Shown piece by piece: positions 33,118 through 46,574 of a stretch of DNA of 64,000 nt. Every line of letters starts with the position of its first letter. Position 1 is the stretch's first letter. The stretch lies in NCBI RefSeq assembly GCF_000002985.6, contig NC_003281.10:2914001-2978000 (forward strand), in the 5' to 3' direction. A program made the position numbers and the translations under genes. This DNA comes from Caenorhabditis elegans (taxonomy: Eukaryota > Nematoda > Chromadorea > Rhabditida > Rhabditidae). The notes beneath the pieces are model-generated. The model had not been told where the DNA came from. It saw only the letters and a list, made by a program, of their open reading frames with translations, and ran no database searches.

Positions 33118-36100
33118 ATGGAAGCCCCGCCGATTCCATCACTGATCGCAATGCAACTCGATCGGCCAGCAATCAGTAGGTTTTTAAGAAGCTGAAATTA
33201 GAAAAAACGCGAAAAAAACTGGAAAAATCTGCTGAAAACACAAAAATTAGGTGAAAAAATATGTAATTTCCGCATTTTAATTCAAATTTTTTTTAAATTT
33301 TCACATTTCTTCTCAGATTTTTCGGCGGAATTTATAACTTGGCCAGTTGCCAACACATTCTGTTCCTCCAAATGACCTCACCCTCTTCGGACCGTCTGAT
33401 TCTCTGCTCTCTCCGATTATTCCAACGCATTTTCGAAGATCTCTCGTCGGTGTGCTCTCGTCGTCTGATTCTCTGCATTTCCCAGTGTATTTCACGTGTG
33501 TCCAACTCGACCCTACCGACCGCGGCAGCCCGTTCGCTTTTTTCTCCTCGAAGTCTTCCCATCGGCAGACCCACATGGTTTTTTTCGACACGTTTTGCGT
33601 GGTTTTCAGCGCCAAAAACTGTAATTTGGCGGGGGAAGCTGCTAAAAACTCACAAAAACGTTTTTTTTAGACCTAAAATAGGCTAAAATCCATGCTTTTA
33701 GTGATTTTTTGCCCTAGAAAAAGCCAATTTTTCAGTTTTTTCTCGAAATATACGAGAAAACGCTGAAAATTTTATAGAATTTTCGAATTTTGCTGTAATT
33801 TACGCGGAATTTTTACATTTTTCTACCGGAAATTGAAGTTTTCCAGCAAAATTCAACGCTTTACTGACTTTTCACAGAAAAATCCCATAAATTCCCAAAA
33901 TCAACGAAACTTTTCCATTTTTTCGTAAAAAATGCCAAATTTACTCGAAATTTTCTGCAAAAAAGTGATTTTTCTTGTGGAAATCAAGCTTTTCAGCGAG
34001 AAATTCAGATTTTCACTGTTCTCGGACTGAAAAATCGTAAATATTTAATTTTTTAAAACAAAAAATGCCAATTTTCACACAGGAAGTGATTTTTCTAGCA
34101 AAAATTCAAGTTTTTCACATAAAAATATCGTAAAATTCCGATTTTCTGTGATTTTTCACAAAAAAAAGAGATTTTTCTAGCGGAAATTGCAGTTTTCATC
34201 CAAAATTCTGAGCTTTACCAATTTTTCACGAAAAAAATCTCAAAAACTCCCAAAATTTGCGGATTTTGCCGACTTTTTCAGTAAAAATTCCGATTTTTTG
34301 AGATTTTACGCGAAATTTTCACGAAAAAGGGGCTCTTTTCAGCTAAAAGCCCAAGTTTTACTTGTTTATCATAGAAAAATCTTTTTAAAAAACTCCCAAT
34401 TTCGTTGAAAAATTCCGATTTTCCATGATTTTTCCATAAAATTTCAAGTCTAAAGAGTCAGATTGCCTAATATTTCGCAAGAATCCCTCCCCATTCATTC
34501 AAAAAATCGATATTTCCACGTGCACTTTTTTTTGCAAATTAAAATGTTTTTTTTTGCAGTTTTTTACACACTTTTGCATCTCTTTCATCTCTATCTCTCA
34601 AGGATGAAAAGAAGAGAAAACTTTCGATTTCTTTCATTATGATCAAGTTTTCTACTTTTTCCGAATAGATTTTCTTGGCGTGAAGCCAGTCGTCAGTCAG
34701 CTGACCGAATGTGTTCTGATTCTGCGGCTTTTTCCGATTTTTCCCGACTTGGCACTGTGCCAAGATCCGTTGTTTTCCCTCTGAAAGTCACTTTGAAGTT
34801 CTCCGTTTTCCTCACTCTCTGTGCTCGAAAAAGAGCACAGAAATGGCTCTGCCGATGACGTCATAGCCACGTTTCCTGTCCATTTTGATAAGGTTGATGA
34901 TAAGAGGAGGAAATTATCTCGGAAATTTGGAAAAAGTGGTCACCTGACACGATTTTCACTTGTAGTTTGCATTTTTTTTTTAAGTTTTGGAGAAAAAATC
35001 GGAAATTTTCAGTGTAAAGTTGGTTAAATTTAGCTGAAATCCCCACATCTGAATTGAATTTTCGCGGTTTTTCCGGCAATTTTTCAATTCCGTCAATTTG
35101 CCAGAAATTCCCAATCCGGCAATCTGCCGATTTGCCGGAAATGTTCATCCCGGCAAGTTACCGGTTTGCCAGAAACTTTCAGTTCCGGCAGTTTGCCGAT
35201 TTGCCGGAAATTTTCATTTTTGGCAAAATTTCCGGTTTGCCGAAAATTTTCATTTTTGGCAAAATTGCCGATTTGCCAGAAACTTTCAATCCCGGAAATT
35301 TGTCGGTTTGCCGTATATTTTCATTACGGCAAAATTTCCGGTTTGCCTGAATTTCTAAATTTCGACAATTTGCCAAAAATGTTCAATTTCAGCGATTTGC
35401 CGATTTGCCGGAAACATTCATTTTTTGGCAAAATTGCCGATTTGCCAGAAACTTTCAATCCCGGAAATTTGTCGGTTTGCCGTATATTTTCATTCCGGCA
35501 AAATTGCCGATTTGCCGGTTTGCCGCCTACCCCTGCTCCAAACTTTGAACCGCCATAAAAATTGTTTTTCTGAGAAATTTCAAGTCAAATTTCCCAAATT
35601 TTTAAATATTTTTTTTGCAGGAAATCGATTGATTTCCGATCAAAACCAATCACCATCGCCACGTAAATTGTGCAATCTCACTTCAACTTCATCACCATCA
35701 AAACGTCGTCATCTCACACGTGAACAATTTCTGAGGCTATCACCGAAAAAGCAGCTCACCACATTCAAAATGTCTGTGCAAGAACCTGCAGAATCTTCCG
35801 CAAATGGCTCAAAGAATCTGCAGGTAGGAGAGAGAGAGGCAAAATTGCACTTTTTGCCGGAAATTCGGTTTTTTAATCATAAAAATTGAAAAAAAGAATC
35901 TAAAAATCCGAAAAAAAAAAAATTTTTTCCACAAAACTCCTTCTAAAAAATCGAATTTTTTTCTAAAAACCCAAAAATTATCGATTTTACTCAAAAATCC
36001 GAATAAAGAGCAATTATTTATCTAAAAATCCGAAAATTATCGATTTTTGTTCTAAAAAAAAACGATTTTTTTTAATTTTTAGTTGTTAAAAAAACGAATT

Positions 36101-39100
36101 ATTTATCTGAAAATTTGAAAATTATCGATTTTTTCCTTAACAAAAAAAATCAAAAAGAAACCTATTTTCTGTCTAAAAAAACCTATTTTCTGTCTTCAAG
36201 AAAAAAGGTTTTTCTTGAAAAAAATCCAAAAAATATATTTTTATTTTTAAAAATTCTTTTTTTGTCTACAAATTCCATAAAAAATCGATTTTCTGACTAA
36301 ATGTTTTTTCTAAATATCCAAAAAAGCGATTTTTGTCAAAAAATAACGAAAAAAAAAACAAATTTTTTCATTTAAAATCAATTTTTCCCTTCAAATCTGA
36401 AAATAAAAGTTTTTTTTCTTGAAAAATCCCAAAAAAAAATCGATTTTTTTCCTAAAAATCCCAAAAAAAAGTAGCTAAAATTAGTCCAATTCTCAGAATT
36501 TTAGCCGAAAAAAAAAACTGTAAACTTCTTCTTCTCCTCGGGGAGTACCTGAGAAATATGTGCTGAAAGAAGTAAAAATTCGCAATTTTAAAACAAAATT
36601 TTCACGTTTTTATCCAACTTTTTTTCACAGAAAAAAAAACCTCTAAAATTTAAAATTTCAATCATTTCTCGGAAAAATTTCGAAAAATTTGCGAATTTTC
36701 AAAATTCAAAAATGTCAATGATATCATTGAAGGTGTGTGACGAACCATTTGGAGGAGCTGTTTCATGGGCACAATTGATGGAAGAGGATGAGGTAATTTT
36801 TACGCGAAATTGGTGGCCTAAGAATTAAAAATCAAGGCCATCAGCAGCGAGAAAAGCTCAATTTTCAGAAATTTCCATTAATATTTGTTCAAAACATCGA
36901 TCGATGGCCTAGGAATTACGAGTTAGGCCACGAGCTGTTGCACAATGTTGTGAAAATCGGTGGTGGCCTAGAAATTGAAAAACTAGGCCATAAGTGTTGA
37001 ATGTCCAAATTTCCTGCGTTTTTCACCAAAATCTGTACATCACATATTGGTGGCCTAGAAAACCTTGGAAAAACCTATAACCTGGTACCCTAGAAATTAA
37101 AAAATAGGCCACAAACCGAGTGGCCTAGTTTTCCAATTCCATGCCACCAATTTTTATAACATTGTGTGCAAAAAAAAAGCCTGAAAACTCCCTAAAAATT
37201 GCAGCAATTCAATAAAATCACCGATGGCCTAGAAATTAAAAACCTAGGCCACCACGTTCAAATTTCGGGTTTTTGAGTATATTTCGGTGCAAAAAACCCG
37301 AAATTTGATTATTTTCACCCACGGTGGCCTAGTTTTCCAATTCTAGGCCACCGATTTTCTTCGAGCAGTTTTCTATGGAAAATCGCTCATGGCCTAGTTT
37401 TTCTGTCCTAGGCCACTGATTTTGATAGAAAAACCTGGGAATTCGAATATTTTTTTCGCTACTGGCCTAGTTTTCCAATTTCTAGGCCACCAATTTTCGA
37501 GCACTTTTCTATGGAAAATCGCTCATGGCCTAGTTTTTCTGTCCCCTAGGCCACTGATTTTGATAGAAAAACCTGGGAATTCGAATATTTTCCGCTACTG
37601 GCCTAGTTTTCCAATTTCTAGGCCACCAATTTTTTCGTCGCCATTTTTTGCCCAAACAACAACCCTTCAAAATTGCAGCAATTCAATAAAATCACTGATG
37701 ACGACGACGGAGAAACTGAAGAAGCAGACGGTGGTGAAACAACAGAAAATTCATCACCCGAACGTCGTGGTCGTCGTAATATTCCAACAGAACCACCATT
37801 CCGTGTTCAAATCACAAATATCTCATCACAACACGTCGAAGAGGAGTTGATCTACTATTTTGGCGGTGAATCACACATTAAACGTGTCGATATTCGAAAA
37901 GAAGACGGAAATGCTGAATTTGAATATTTCACCCGCGATGGGCTCCTTCTTGCACTCAAAAAACAGGATGTGGAGTTTAAAGGACGCGTTTTGAAGGTTT
38001 TTGTTCGTCAAAATCGTGAAAGTGTGGCTCGTGTGACGTCACGGCACTCTCAACAGGAATACGGGCGGCCGTATGAATCGAATGATAGTCATTTTAGTGG
38101 AAAATCATCATCGCAGAATTATAGAAGAAGTCATTATAATAGTCAAAACAGTTTGAATAGTGACAAACATGGACGTTATGATAAGGGGTACGGAGAAGAA
38201 GAGGGAAATGTTCAAAATTTGGGAGAGAAACGATAATTTTGTAGAAAAAGGCTCAAAATTTGACTGAAAACTGTTGCATTTGTCAAAAAACTGGCCAAAT
38301 TTTGGAGAAATACTCAAAATTTAAGATAAAAGCCTTAAATTTGTGGAAAAATGCTCAAAATTTGAGTGAAAATGGACAAATTTGTCAAAAAGCCCGTCAA
38401 AAATTTTGGAACAATACTCAAAAATTAGGATAAAAGCCTTAAATTTGTAGAAAATCGTTACGAATTCAGAAAAATGCGGTCGAACTTGTCAAAAATCGCG
38501 CCAAAGTTTGCGAAAAGTGCTCAAAATTTGACTGAAAACCGTCGAATTTGTCAAAAAAAAACTCGCCAAATTTTGGAAAAATACTCGAAAATTAGTATAA
38601 AAACCTTAAATTTGTAGAAAAATGCTCAAAATTTGAGTGAAAATGGTCAAATTTCAACAATCGTCAAATTTTGAGAAAATGATCGAAATTTTTGCAAAAA
38701 CTCACTACAAATTGAGAAAATTTAAAGAAAATGCTCAAAATTTGAGTGAAAATGGACAAATTTGTCAAAAAACTCGCCAAATGGTGGAAAAATACTCAAA
38801 AATTAGTATAAAAGCCTTAAATTTGAAGAAAATTGCTAGGAATTCAGAAAAATGCCCGAAATTTGTCAAAAACTCGCCAAATTCAGGGGGTAAAAGCCTT
38901 TTGTTTCTTGTAGAAAATCGCACGAAATTTAAGAAAAAAATCTAGAAATTTGAGAAAATACTCAAAAATTAGGATAAAAGCCTCAAATTTGTAGAAAAAT
39001 GCCCAAAATTTGATTAAAAACGGCCAAATTTCAACAAAAATCTTTAAATTTAGAAAAAATGCGCAATATTTTTTGAAAAAAAAAACACTAAAAATTGAGA

Positions 39101-42100
39101 AAATGCTCAAAATTTAACACAAATCGCGCCAAATTTACGAGAAATGGTCAAATGTGCCAAAATCGCGCCAAATTTTGCGAAAAATGCTCAAATTTAGGGT
39201 AAAAGCCTTATATTTGTAGAAAATTGCTCGGAATTTGAAAAAAAAAATGCTCAAAATTTGACTGAAAACGGTCAGATTTGTCAAAATACTCAAAAATTGA
39301 GATAAAACCCTTATATCGTACGAATTTTTTGTAGAAAACGCATGAAATTTGCGCTTTTTTCAAAATTATGGGTCCCACCACGAAAGTTTTTTTTTTGAAA
39401 AAAATGGAAAAAATCAAATTTCTCGCTGAGAAAAATAATCGAAAATTGTGCAAAATTTGTTGAAAAATTTTAAAATTTGATGTAAAAGGCTGAAATTTTA
39501 GAATTTTTTTTCGGTCGAAATTTGGTAAAATATCTCAAAATTTAAGAAAAATTCTTGAAATTTTTGAAATTTACCTACAAAAAATTTTAATTTACAAAAA
39601 ATTGAATAAATCAAGTTATTTTTCAAATTTCCCGCCAAAATTATCGATTTTTTTTGTTGCAGAAATCGCTCGAATCATTATGGAACAATGCCGGCCGGCG
39701 GATTTCATGATCGTCGTGGAGGAGGTTTGCTTAAAATTTTGGAAAAAAATTACAAAAAAAACTCTAAAATTTGCAGGAAGCTACCGTGGCAGTAACGATT
39801 GTCGCTTCAACAATAATGGAAGTTTCAGAGCTCCAAGGGTACGGATGAGAGAGATTTTGAACATCGAAAATTGGGAAAAATTGGAGTTTTTCACACGTTT
39901 TCTCTGGAAAAATTTGAAGATTTCTCGAAAATTTGCTCAAATTTTGCTTAAAATCCACTAGAAAAAGCTCTAATTTTGCTCAAATTTATTTGAAAATTGA
40001 GAAAAAAATCTAAATTTCTGAGAGAAAAATTGTCTAAAAGTGTCAAAATTTGCACAAAAACTATGAAAATAGTGCAGAAATTCGAAAAATTGCTTTAAAA
40101 AATCTAAATTTAGACGCAAAATTTCCGGAAAATCGGCAAAATTCACCAAAATACGAAAATGTTGAATTTTTTTTTTCCGGAAAAGTGGTCAAAAATGATC
40201 TCTTTATACGAAAATGTTGAATTTTTCATAGAAAAAAAAATCAAAAAATGGTTAATTTTGCCAATTTACAATAAAAATAGAGAAAAATCTAAAACAAAAA
40301 ACCTAAAAGTGACCAAAAATTGCCAAAAACATCGAAAATTGGCCCAAAATGCTGAAAACTGTTTGAAAATTGAAAAAAAAAAATCAAAACACGGCCCGGC
40401 AAAGGGTACATCAGTGTAAACGCGCTCTACTGATAATTTGAGTGTAGAACAGGTTTGGGCGCGTGATAACGAAAAAAGCTTTGGTCCAAAAAATTTAGAA
40501 TTTAATTTCGAACATTTTTTATATGCATCACAAAAAAACTGGACCAACCGTTTTTGAGAAAAACGCGCCCAAACGTCCAGGTGTACGGTAGACAAATTGC
40601 GTACAGGTACCACTTCTCGGGCCGTGCAAAAATTGAACGAAAAATTTGAAAAATTGCCAAAAATAGCGAAATTTGTGAAAAAATTGTGCCAGAATTTAAA
40701 ATTAAAAAAAAAATCTAAAATTGTCCGAAAATCGCCAAAAGGTGACAAAAAGTGACCAAAATAGATCAAAACTTTCAAAAATCGATTGAAAATTGTTTAA
40801 ACAATTCCAAAATTGGCAAAAAGTGAGCAAAAATGACCAAAAATTGACCAAAAAATGGCTAAAATCGTTTAAAAATTGTTTTAAAAAATTAAAAAAAATT
40901 ATCAAAAAGTGACCTAAAATTGGCCAAAAATTAAAAAAATTGACAAGAAAAAATTGTCCAGAAATTTCCAGAAGTGCCCAGAAATTATGAATAATTGACC
41001 AAAAGCTCGAATTTTTAAAAATTGTATATTTTTCCTTTAAAAAATCGATTTTTCTTCCAGAATCCGAATTATGATCGTCAGAACAGCAGTGGCCGTGACG
41101 ATTATCATCACGGAAATGGTGGTCCATTGCAAAGAAGTGGAAGTTATCAACATAATCATAATCACAGTAACACAAAGGATTACGGTAGACAATACAGTAA
41201 TCACAACCACTACAGTAACTACCACGGAGGTGGTGGTCCTGGATCAATATCCGCTCGTTCCCGCACCGAATCACACTCTACAACCAACAATTATGACGCA
41301 TTTTCACGTACAAGTTCACGAATGTCGTTGGCTGCCACTGGAACAGTTGAGGAGACTCCACAACGGAAATCTACAGGCGGTGGAGCAAATCCATTTGGAG
41401 ACGCAAAACCCGTGGATACAGAAACACGACTTTTGGAGCTTGAAAAACGACGTCAGGAGAAGGAAAAAGAGCAAAAAGCGGCTGCTGCTGCTGCGGCGGC
41501 CGCTGCAGCAGCAGCCGCAGATCCAGTGGCTGGAGATCATGAGAATATCGTGTCAGACTCGACACAAGCTTCCAGAAGTTCGACGTCAAGCCATCGGGGG
41601 TAAATGATTGGAGAGGGGGTGAAAAATTGGCGAAATTTGACTGGAAAAACGTGAAAATTGAAGAATTTTGACCTGAAAAACTTGGAAATTCAAAACATTT
41701 AAGAATTTTGACTGGAAAAACGTGAAAATTTGAAAACATTTGAGTGAAAATTGTGAAAATTGAAGAATTTTGACCTGAAAAACTTGGAATTTCAAAAAAT
41801 TTAAGAATTTTGGCCTAAAAATCAAGAAAATTGGAGACTTTTGGCCTACTTTGAAATTTAAATATTTTGACTCTAAAACCGTCGAATTTGAAGGATTTTG
41901 ATCTAAAAACCACGGAAATTGGAGAAATTTGATGATAAAATCTCGATAAAATTCTTGAAAAATCGATAAAATTTGCCAAAAAAAATCAATAAATTTATTT
42001 TTGAACAATTTAAGAATTTTGGCCTCTAAAAACTTTGAAATTGAGGAATTTTGACCTGAAAAATTACGGAAATTCGAGAAATTTGAAGAAATTTTAGTGG

Positions 42101-45100
42101 AAAAACGTGAAAATTGACGATTTTTGACCTAAATGCTACGAAAATTTGAGAAATTAATGAATTTTGGCTTGAAAATAACGAAGATTTGAAGATTTTGACC
42201 TGAAAACTTGGAATTTCAAGAAATTGGCAAATTTTGACTTAAAAATATGGAAATTTAAAGATTTTGACCTCTAAAAACGTGAAAACGCATGGATTTCAAC
42301 CTAAAAACTACGGAATTTCAAAAAAATTAAAAATTTTGGCTTCTAAAAACTTGGAAATTGAGGAATTTTGACCAAAAACGTGAAAACTCGAGTGTTTCAA
42401 CCTAAAAACTTCATTTTTTGAAGAATTTTCACTCGAAATCTCCCGAATCGCGAAAATTTAGGACATTTGACCCAAAACCTTGGAAATTCGTGAATTTTGA
42501 ACTAAAAATCAAGAAAATTGAGGAATTTTGACACTGAAAACCGTCAAAATTCCAAAAATTTTGGCCTGAAAACTCTCATTAAACTTTGAAAATCTGAAAT
42601 TTTTGACCTCAAAATATCGAAAATTTATAAGATTTTGACCCGAAAACTTGAAAATTAAATAATTTTGACCCTGAAAAAGTTTAAAATTCTAAAAATTTGA
42701 CCTAAAAATCATGAACAATTTAAGAATTTTGACTTTTAAACTTTTGAAAACTTATGAATTTTGACCTAACAACTTGGCCCAAAAACTTGAAAATTCCAGA
42801 ATTTTGACTCGAAAATTCAAAAAATTTAGGAATTTTGATCTGCAAAATCATGCAAAATTGCAAATTTCGAAACTGAAAACCTTCAAAATTCAAAAATGTT
42901 GGCCTTGAAACTCACTTTCTATGTAATGCAAAATTTAATCAATTTTCGTTGAATTTTATCGATTTTTCGGTAAATTTATCAATTTTTTGCAAATTTTTAT
43001 CAAATTTTGCAGATTCCATGGTCCTCCATCACATCGTGGATCATATCAAGGATCATCAGGACGTGGTGGTGGTGGATACCATCAGCAGCAGCATCATCAG
43101 TACAATCATCATGGCGCATCATCCACCGACCAGCAGACTTTTGAGCAAGGAGCACCGCCGGGCTCGGTTAGGTAAATTATTTGATTTTTCCTCTTTTCCT
43201 CTTTTTTGCCCCAAAAATTTGAATTCTCACGCTTCAAATTGGGTCCCACCACGAAAATATTGTAAGAATTTAGAATTACTGTAGTTTTCGTGGTGGGACC
43301 CAATTTGGTGGCCCTGAAAAATTTCCAAAATTTCCAAAATTTTTGCAGAATTAAGAAGCGCGAATCTGTGGAACTTGAAAGGCAAGCACCACAGCAACAA
43401 CACGACGAAATTCCGCCAGTCGACCCGATACAGTACCCCAAAGATGATGTTAAGGTATGCAAATGCGCTCCATTGAGAAACGCCGAAGAAATTTATAAAA
43501 TTTTGGAAACGTTCTAAAAATCGAGAAATCTATAGTAAAATTCATAATTTTTAGTGTGAAAAATCTATGAAATTCGTGAAAATTGATAAAAATTTGTGAA
43601 AAATCGATAAAATTGAGCGAAAAATTCGTAAAAAATCGATGAAATTAGCAAAAATTCTATAAAATTCCTGAAAAGCGATAAAATATGTAAAAAGTAGATA
43701 AATTTAGTTTAAAATCGATAAATTGAACAAAAATCGATAAAATTCGCGAAAAATCGATAAAATTAAAGGAAATTGATAAATTTTTAAAAAATTGATAAAA
43801 TTCTTGAAAAATCGACAAAATTAGTTAAAAATCGATAAAATTAACAAAAAGTCGATAAATTTAGCAGAAAATCAATAAAATCTGTGAAAAACTCGATAAA
43901 TTTAGCCAAAAAGTAGATTTTCGTGAAAAAAAAATTGTGAAAAATCGATAAAATGCGTCAAAAAATCGAATAGTTTAGCGAAAAGTCGATAAACACATCC
44001 CGAAAGTTCAAAATCTACGAATTTTCCAAAAATGTAGTGATTTTTCACGAATTCTATCGATTTTTCGCGCAAATTTATCACTATTTTTCACGAAGTTTAC
44101 CTTTGTTTCACAAATGCTAAATTTCTCTCGAGATTTTTGGAATTTTTTCGTACTTTTTTTTTTGGCAAAATCGAAATTTTGTCAAGAAAAAAAAATTAAT
44201 TTTATGCCATTAAATTTGTTGCCTAGTTCCAGAAAATGTCGACAGCATCGGATTCAGCAGAGACAACGACGACGACGTCATCAATCGATCATTTGCCACC
44301 TCATCCACCTCATCCAACATCTCATCATAATTCACGTGGAGGACGTGGTGGCCGTCCATCAATGAAACCATATACATCTGGAGGTGGTCGTGGTGGAGGT
44401 CATCATCATTCCCAACATCATCATCATAATCATAATCAACTCCAAAAATCGGCCACAATCGGACATATTGATAAAGTTCCACGTGGAGATCATGGAGATC
44501 ATCAGGAAATGGATACATCGACGACTTCATCGAAATCTGGAGGTGGTGGAGGTGGTGGACATCAGAAGAATCATCGGAAATATGATCAGTCATCATCCCA
44601 GAGATATCAGCAGCAACGACGTTCAAGTATGTCGGCTGGATCAGAATCTGGTGGACGAGGTGGTGGTGGTGGAGGTCAGAAGCCATCATCATCACGTGGA
44701 AGTGCACGTGGAATGCGTGGTGGTGGAGGACACCGAAAGAGTGGAGGAGATGATGATCGGCAGCAGCAGCAGCACCAGAATAGTATTGCTGAGAAGCCGG
44801 AAGGATCCTCCTCTGGATCTGCTACTGAGAAGAGCAAAGAGATTGAGGCGAAGAGCAAAAAGGTGCTTAAGCTAACAAAAATTTCGAGTTTTTGACGAAA
44901 TTTGGCTTGAACAGCTGAATTTTGTGGCTATTTCGGGTTAATGTAGCTCCGAGAAAAGTGAAAAAATGAAGAAAAAAAAACGCTGATTTTTTTATGGAAA
45001 TTTCGAGTTTTGACCTGAAAAGCGGGATCTTTGCAATTTTTCTCCCACTGGACAGCTTTCTCGAGCTCTCAGCTGGTTTTTTTGCAAAATGTCCGGTTAC

Positions 45101-46574
45101 TGTAGCCCCGAAAATACGCAAACACCGAATTTTACGCAAAATTTCATATTTTTGAGATGAAAATCTAATTTGTCAAGCTCCTAACTTTTTTTGAGCTGAA
45201 AAATTCGTATTTTTCACAAAATTTGCAAATTTCGGGTTACTGTAGCCCCCGAAAATTCGCAAACACCGAATTTCCCTATTTTTTAAACATAAAATTAAAA
45301 TTTAGTTTTTGGCTCGACATTTTTCGGTTTTTGTGAAATTTTTCTCCAACTGGGCAGCTCTCTCGAGCTCCCAGGTTACTGTAGCTCCGAAAATACGCAA
45401 ACACCGATTCTGACGCGAAATTTCATATTTTTGAGATAAAAATCAATTTTGTCGCGCTTCTAACTCTTTTTTAGCTGAAAAATTCGATTTTCTCACAAAA
45501 TTCTGGTTAATTTAACTTTTGAGAGACGCAAACGCTGAACTTTACGGGAAATTTCTTTTTTTTTTTTTTTTAAAGCTAAAAATCAGTTTTGGCTCAAAAT
45601 TATGCGGTTTCTGTGCAATTTACAGCTTTTCCGAGCTTCTGAGTACGTTTTTCAGAAATTTCGGGTTACTGTAGCCTCAAAAATACGCAAACACCGCATA
45701 CAGTAACCCGGTGCATCAAATTTCACGGAATAATATAGAAAACACCATTATACTTGAAAATTCGAATTTCCCGAATTTTTTTCCTTAATTTTCGGTTACT
45801 GTAGCCTCAAAAATAAGTAGCCACTTTTTTTTTGAAAAATTTTTTGAAAAAAAAAGAAAAATTGACGAAAAATCAGTGGCTGCGTACTTTCAAAGGTACA
45901 GTAACCCGAAAACAGGAATTTTTCAAAAAAATTCCGATTACTATAGCCTCAGAATTACGCAAACACCTGATACAGTAACCCGGAGCACCAAAATCTTACG
46001 GAAAATTGCACAGAATTCAGTGATTGCGTAATTTTGAGCCTACCGTAGCCCGTAAACCGGAATTTTGCAAAATTCCGGTTACTGTAGCCTCAGAAGTACG
46101 CAAACACCAGAGTACGCACCAAATTTTACGAAAAAATGCACAGAAAACTTTTTTTGAGTTTAAAAATAGGATTTTCTCTGGAATTTGCTTAAAAAATCCC
46201 GGAAATTTACAGAAAAAAAATAATTTTTTGTTCAAAAATCAATTTTTCAGGATGACACAAAAAAGCCGCTGGAGCCATCAGCTGCTTCATCTGATCCTTC
46301 ATCCTCATCCACCACAACCACCACTATCACAAAAGAGCCACCAACTCAATCGGCTTCTGCTTCTGGTGCTGCTGCTGCTGCTGCTGCTTCTGCTCAACCA
46401 TCAGAATCATCATCTGCTACTGCAGCTTCTGGCGACAACGGGGATTCGGCACAAAATTCGTCGTCAACACCGAAAAAGAATGCGAAAAAGGAGAAGAAGA
46501 AGCAGAAGCGTGAAGCACGGCAGACACCGTTGGGAAATAACAAGTTCTCCGCGTTGGCGATGTGTGATAATTAA
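33118..46574 (+). CDS. EIF4B: eukaryotic translation initiation factor 4B-like protein
   Basis: Exons: 33118-33175, 35621-35823, 36733-36792, 37679-38187, 39663-39724, 39777-39838, 41061-41599, 43013-43171, 43349-43454, 44233-44862, 46251-46574 (903 residues). eIF4B marks appear in order. [12 protein letters not shown] resembles the N-terminal VSWADE block. [14 protein letters not shown] begins a single RRM whose RNP-1 region reads [28 protein letters not shown] matches the FGGAKPVDTAAREREVEER block. Arg/Gly/His/Gln-rich stretches and an Ala run follow, then a C-terminal NKFSALAM box. eIF4B stimulates the eIF4A helicase during 40S recruitment. The third exon's acceptor (ATTGAAG) is weak. An in-frame ATG at 36712 could instead start a shorter 823-residue form (MSMISLK...), leaving exons 1-2 to a longer isoform. 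Vertebrate eIF4B has ~610 residues; the excess here is low complexity. Confidence 0.87.
33330..33620 (+). other. GC-richer island inside eIF4B intron 1
   Basis: It is clearly less AT-rich than its surroundings, with open frames on both strands but no exon-like boundaries. The phrase cgtctgattctctgc occurs twice (about 33397 and 33464). It could be a regulatory segment, an unrecognised non-coding RNA or an old insertion. Confidence 0.35.
34545..34870 (+). promoter_or_regulatory. candidate regulatory segment in eIF4B intron 1 (NFI-type and CRE-type sites)
   Basis: It contains TTGGCACTGTGCCAA at 34749-34763, a perfect TTGGC-N5-GCCAA palindrome as bound by NFI proteins. TGACGTCA at 34856-34863 is a full CRE/ATF palindrome. 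An 8-bp perfect hairpin, CTGTGCTC/GAGCACAG, lies at 34819-34840. The segment is more complex than the flanking poly-T/A filler. A promoter or enhancer for the shorter eIF4B form is an inference. Confidence 0.45.
35050..35530 (+). repeat. 'gccgatttgccggaaa' minisatellite in eIF4B intron
   Basis: Units of ~40-48 bp alternate gatttgccggaaactttcat-like and ttggcaaaattgccgattt-like blocks. A ~115-bp stretch ('ttggcaaaattgccgatttg' to 'ccgtatattttcat') appears twice, near 35255 and 35431. Confidence 0.85.
36800..37650. repeat. array of 'tggcctag...ctaggcca' palindromes in eIF4B intron
   Basis: Short blocks of the type 'tggcctagaaattgaaaaac' followed by 'taggccac' recur about every 60-90 bp, mostly as inverted pairs. 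A ~130-bp stretch around 'gatagaaaaacctgggaatt' is duplicated near 37420 and 37562. Each ends with 'ggcctagttttccaatttct'. Confidence 0.8.
38225..39570 (+). repeat. diverged ~100-bp tandem repeat in eIF4B intron
   Basis: Recurrent blocks are 'gtcaaaaactcgccaaattt', 'actcaaaaattaggataaaa', 'gccttaaatttgtagaaaat' and 'gctcaaaatttgagtgaaaa'. They appear in roughly the same order many times across the intron 38188-39662. Confidence 0.75.
39960..41010 (+). repeat. short A-rich 'ccaaaaattgaccaaaa' repeats around a palindromic element
   Basis: Low-complexity 'aaaattggccaaaa' and 'aaaaagtgaccaaaat' filler occupies the intron 39839-41060 on both sides of the element at 40390-40626. Confidence 0.6.
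40390..40626. mobile_element. 237-bp MITE-like element with 'cacggcccg' inverted ends
   Basis: The ends read cacggcccgg and its complement cgggccgtg, with inner inverted pairs gggtac/gtacc and tttgggcgcgt/acgcgcccaaa. It is more GC-rich than the surrounding intron and has no ORF. No clear target-site duplication was found. Confidence 0.7.
41620..42930 (+). repeat. ~30-40-bp 'gaattttgacctgaaaa' repeats in eIF4B intron
   Basis: Dozens of diverged units of 'gaattttgacctaaaaac' plus 'ttggaaattcaaaa' fill the intron 41600-43012. Confidence 0.8.
43540..44100 (+). repeat. 'aaaaatcgataaaatt' repeats in eIF4B intron
   Basis: 16-20-bp units with an ATCGAT core fill the intron 43455-44232. The same core recurs, in both orientations, at 46.6-49.1 kb. 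Confidence 0.75.
44910..46150 (+). repeat. 'gttactgtagcc...acgcaaacaccg' repeats in last eIF4B intron
   Basis: The phrase 'gggttactgtagcc' followed by 'cgaaaatacgcaaacaccga' recurs at about 44940, 45100, 45235, 45375, 45665, 45790, 45940 and 46078, with spacer sequence also shared between neighbours. Confidence 0.8.

Noticed and set aside
33339..33686. Open frames of ~80-115 codons on both strands in eIF4B intron 1.
   Set aside because: No splice-compatible boundaries, no recognisable domain, and open in several frames at once; recorded only as a GC-richer island.
44210..44707. A His/Asp-rich open frame on the minus strand opposite the tenth eIF4B exon.
   Set aside because: It is the complement of the Gly/His/Ser-rich coding exon, with no independent splice or start support.
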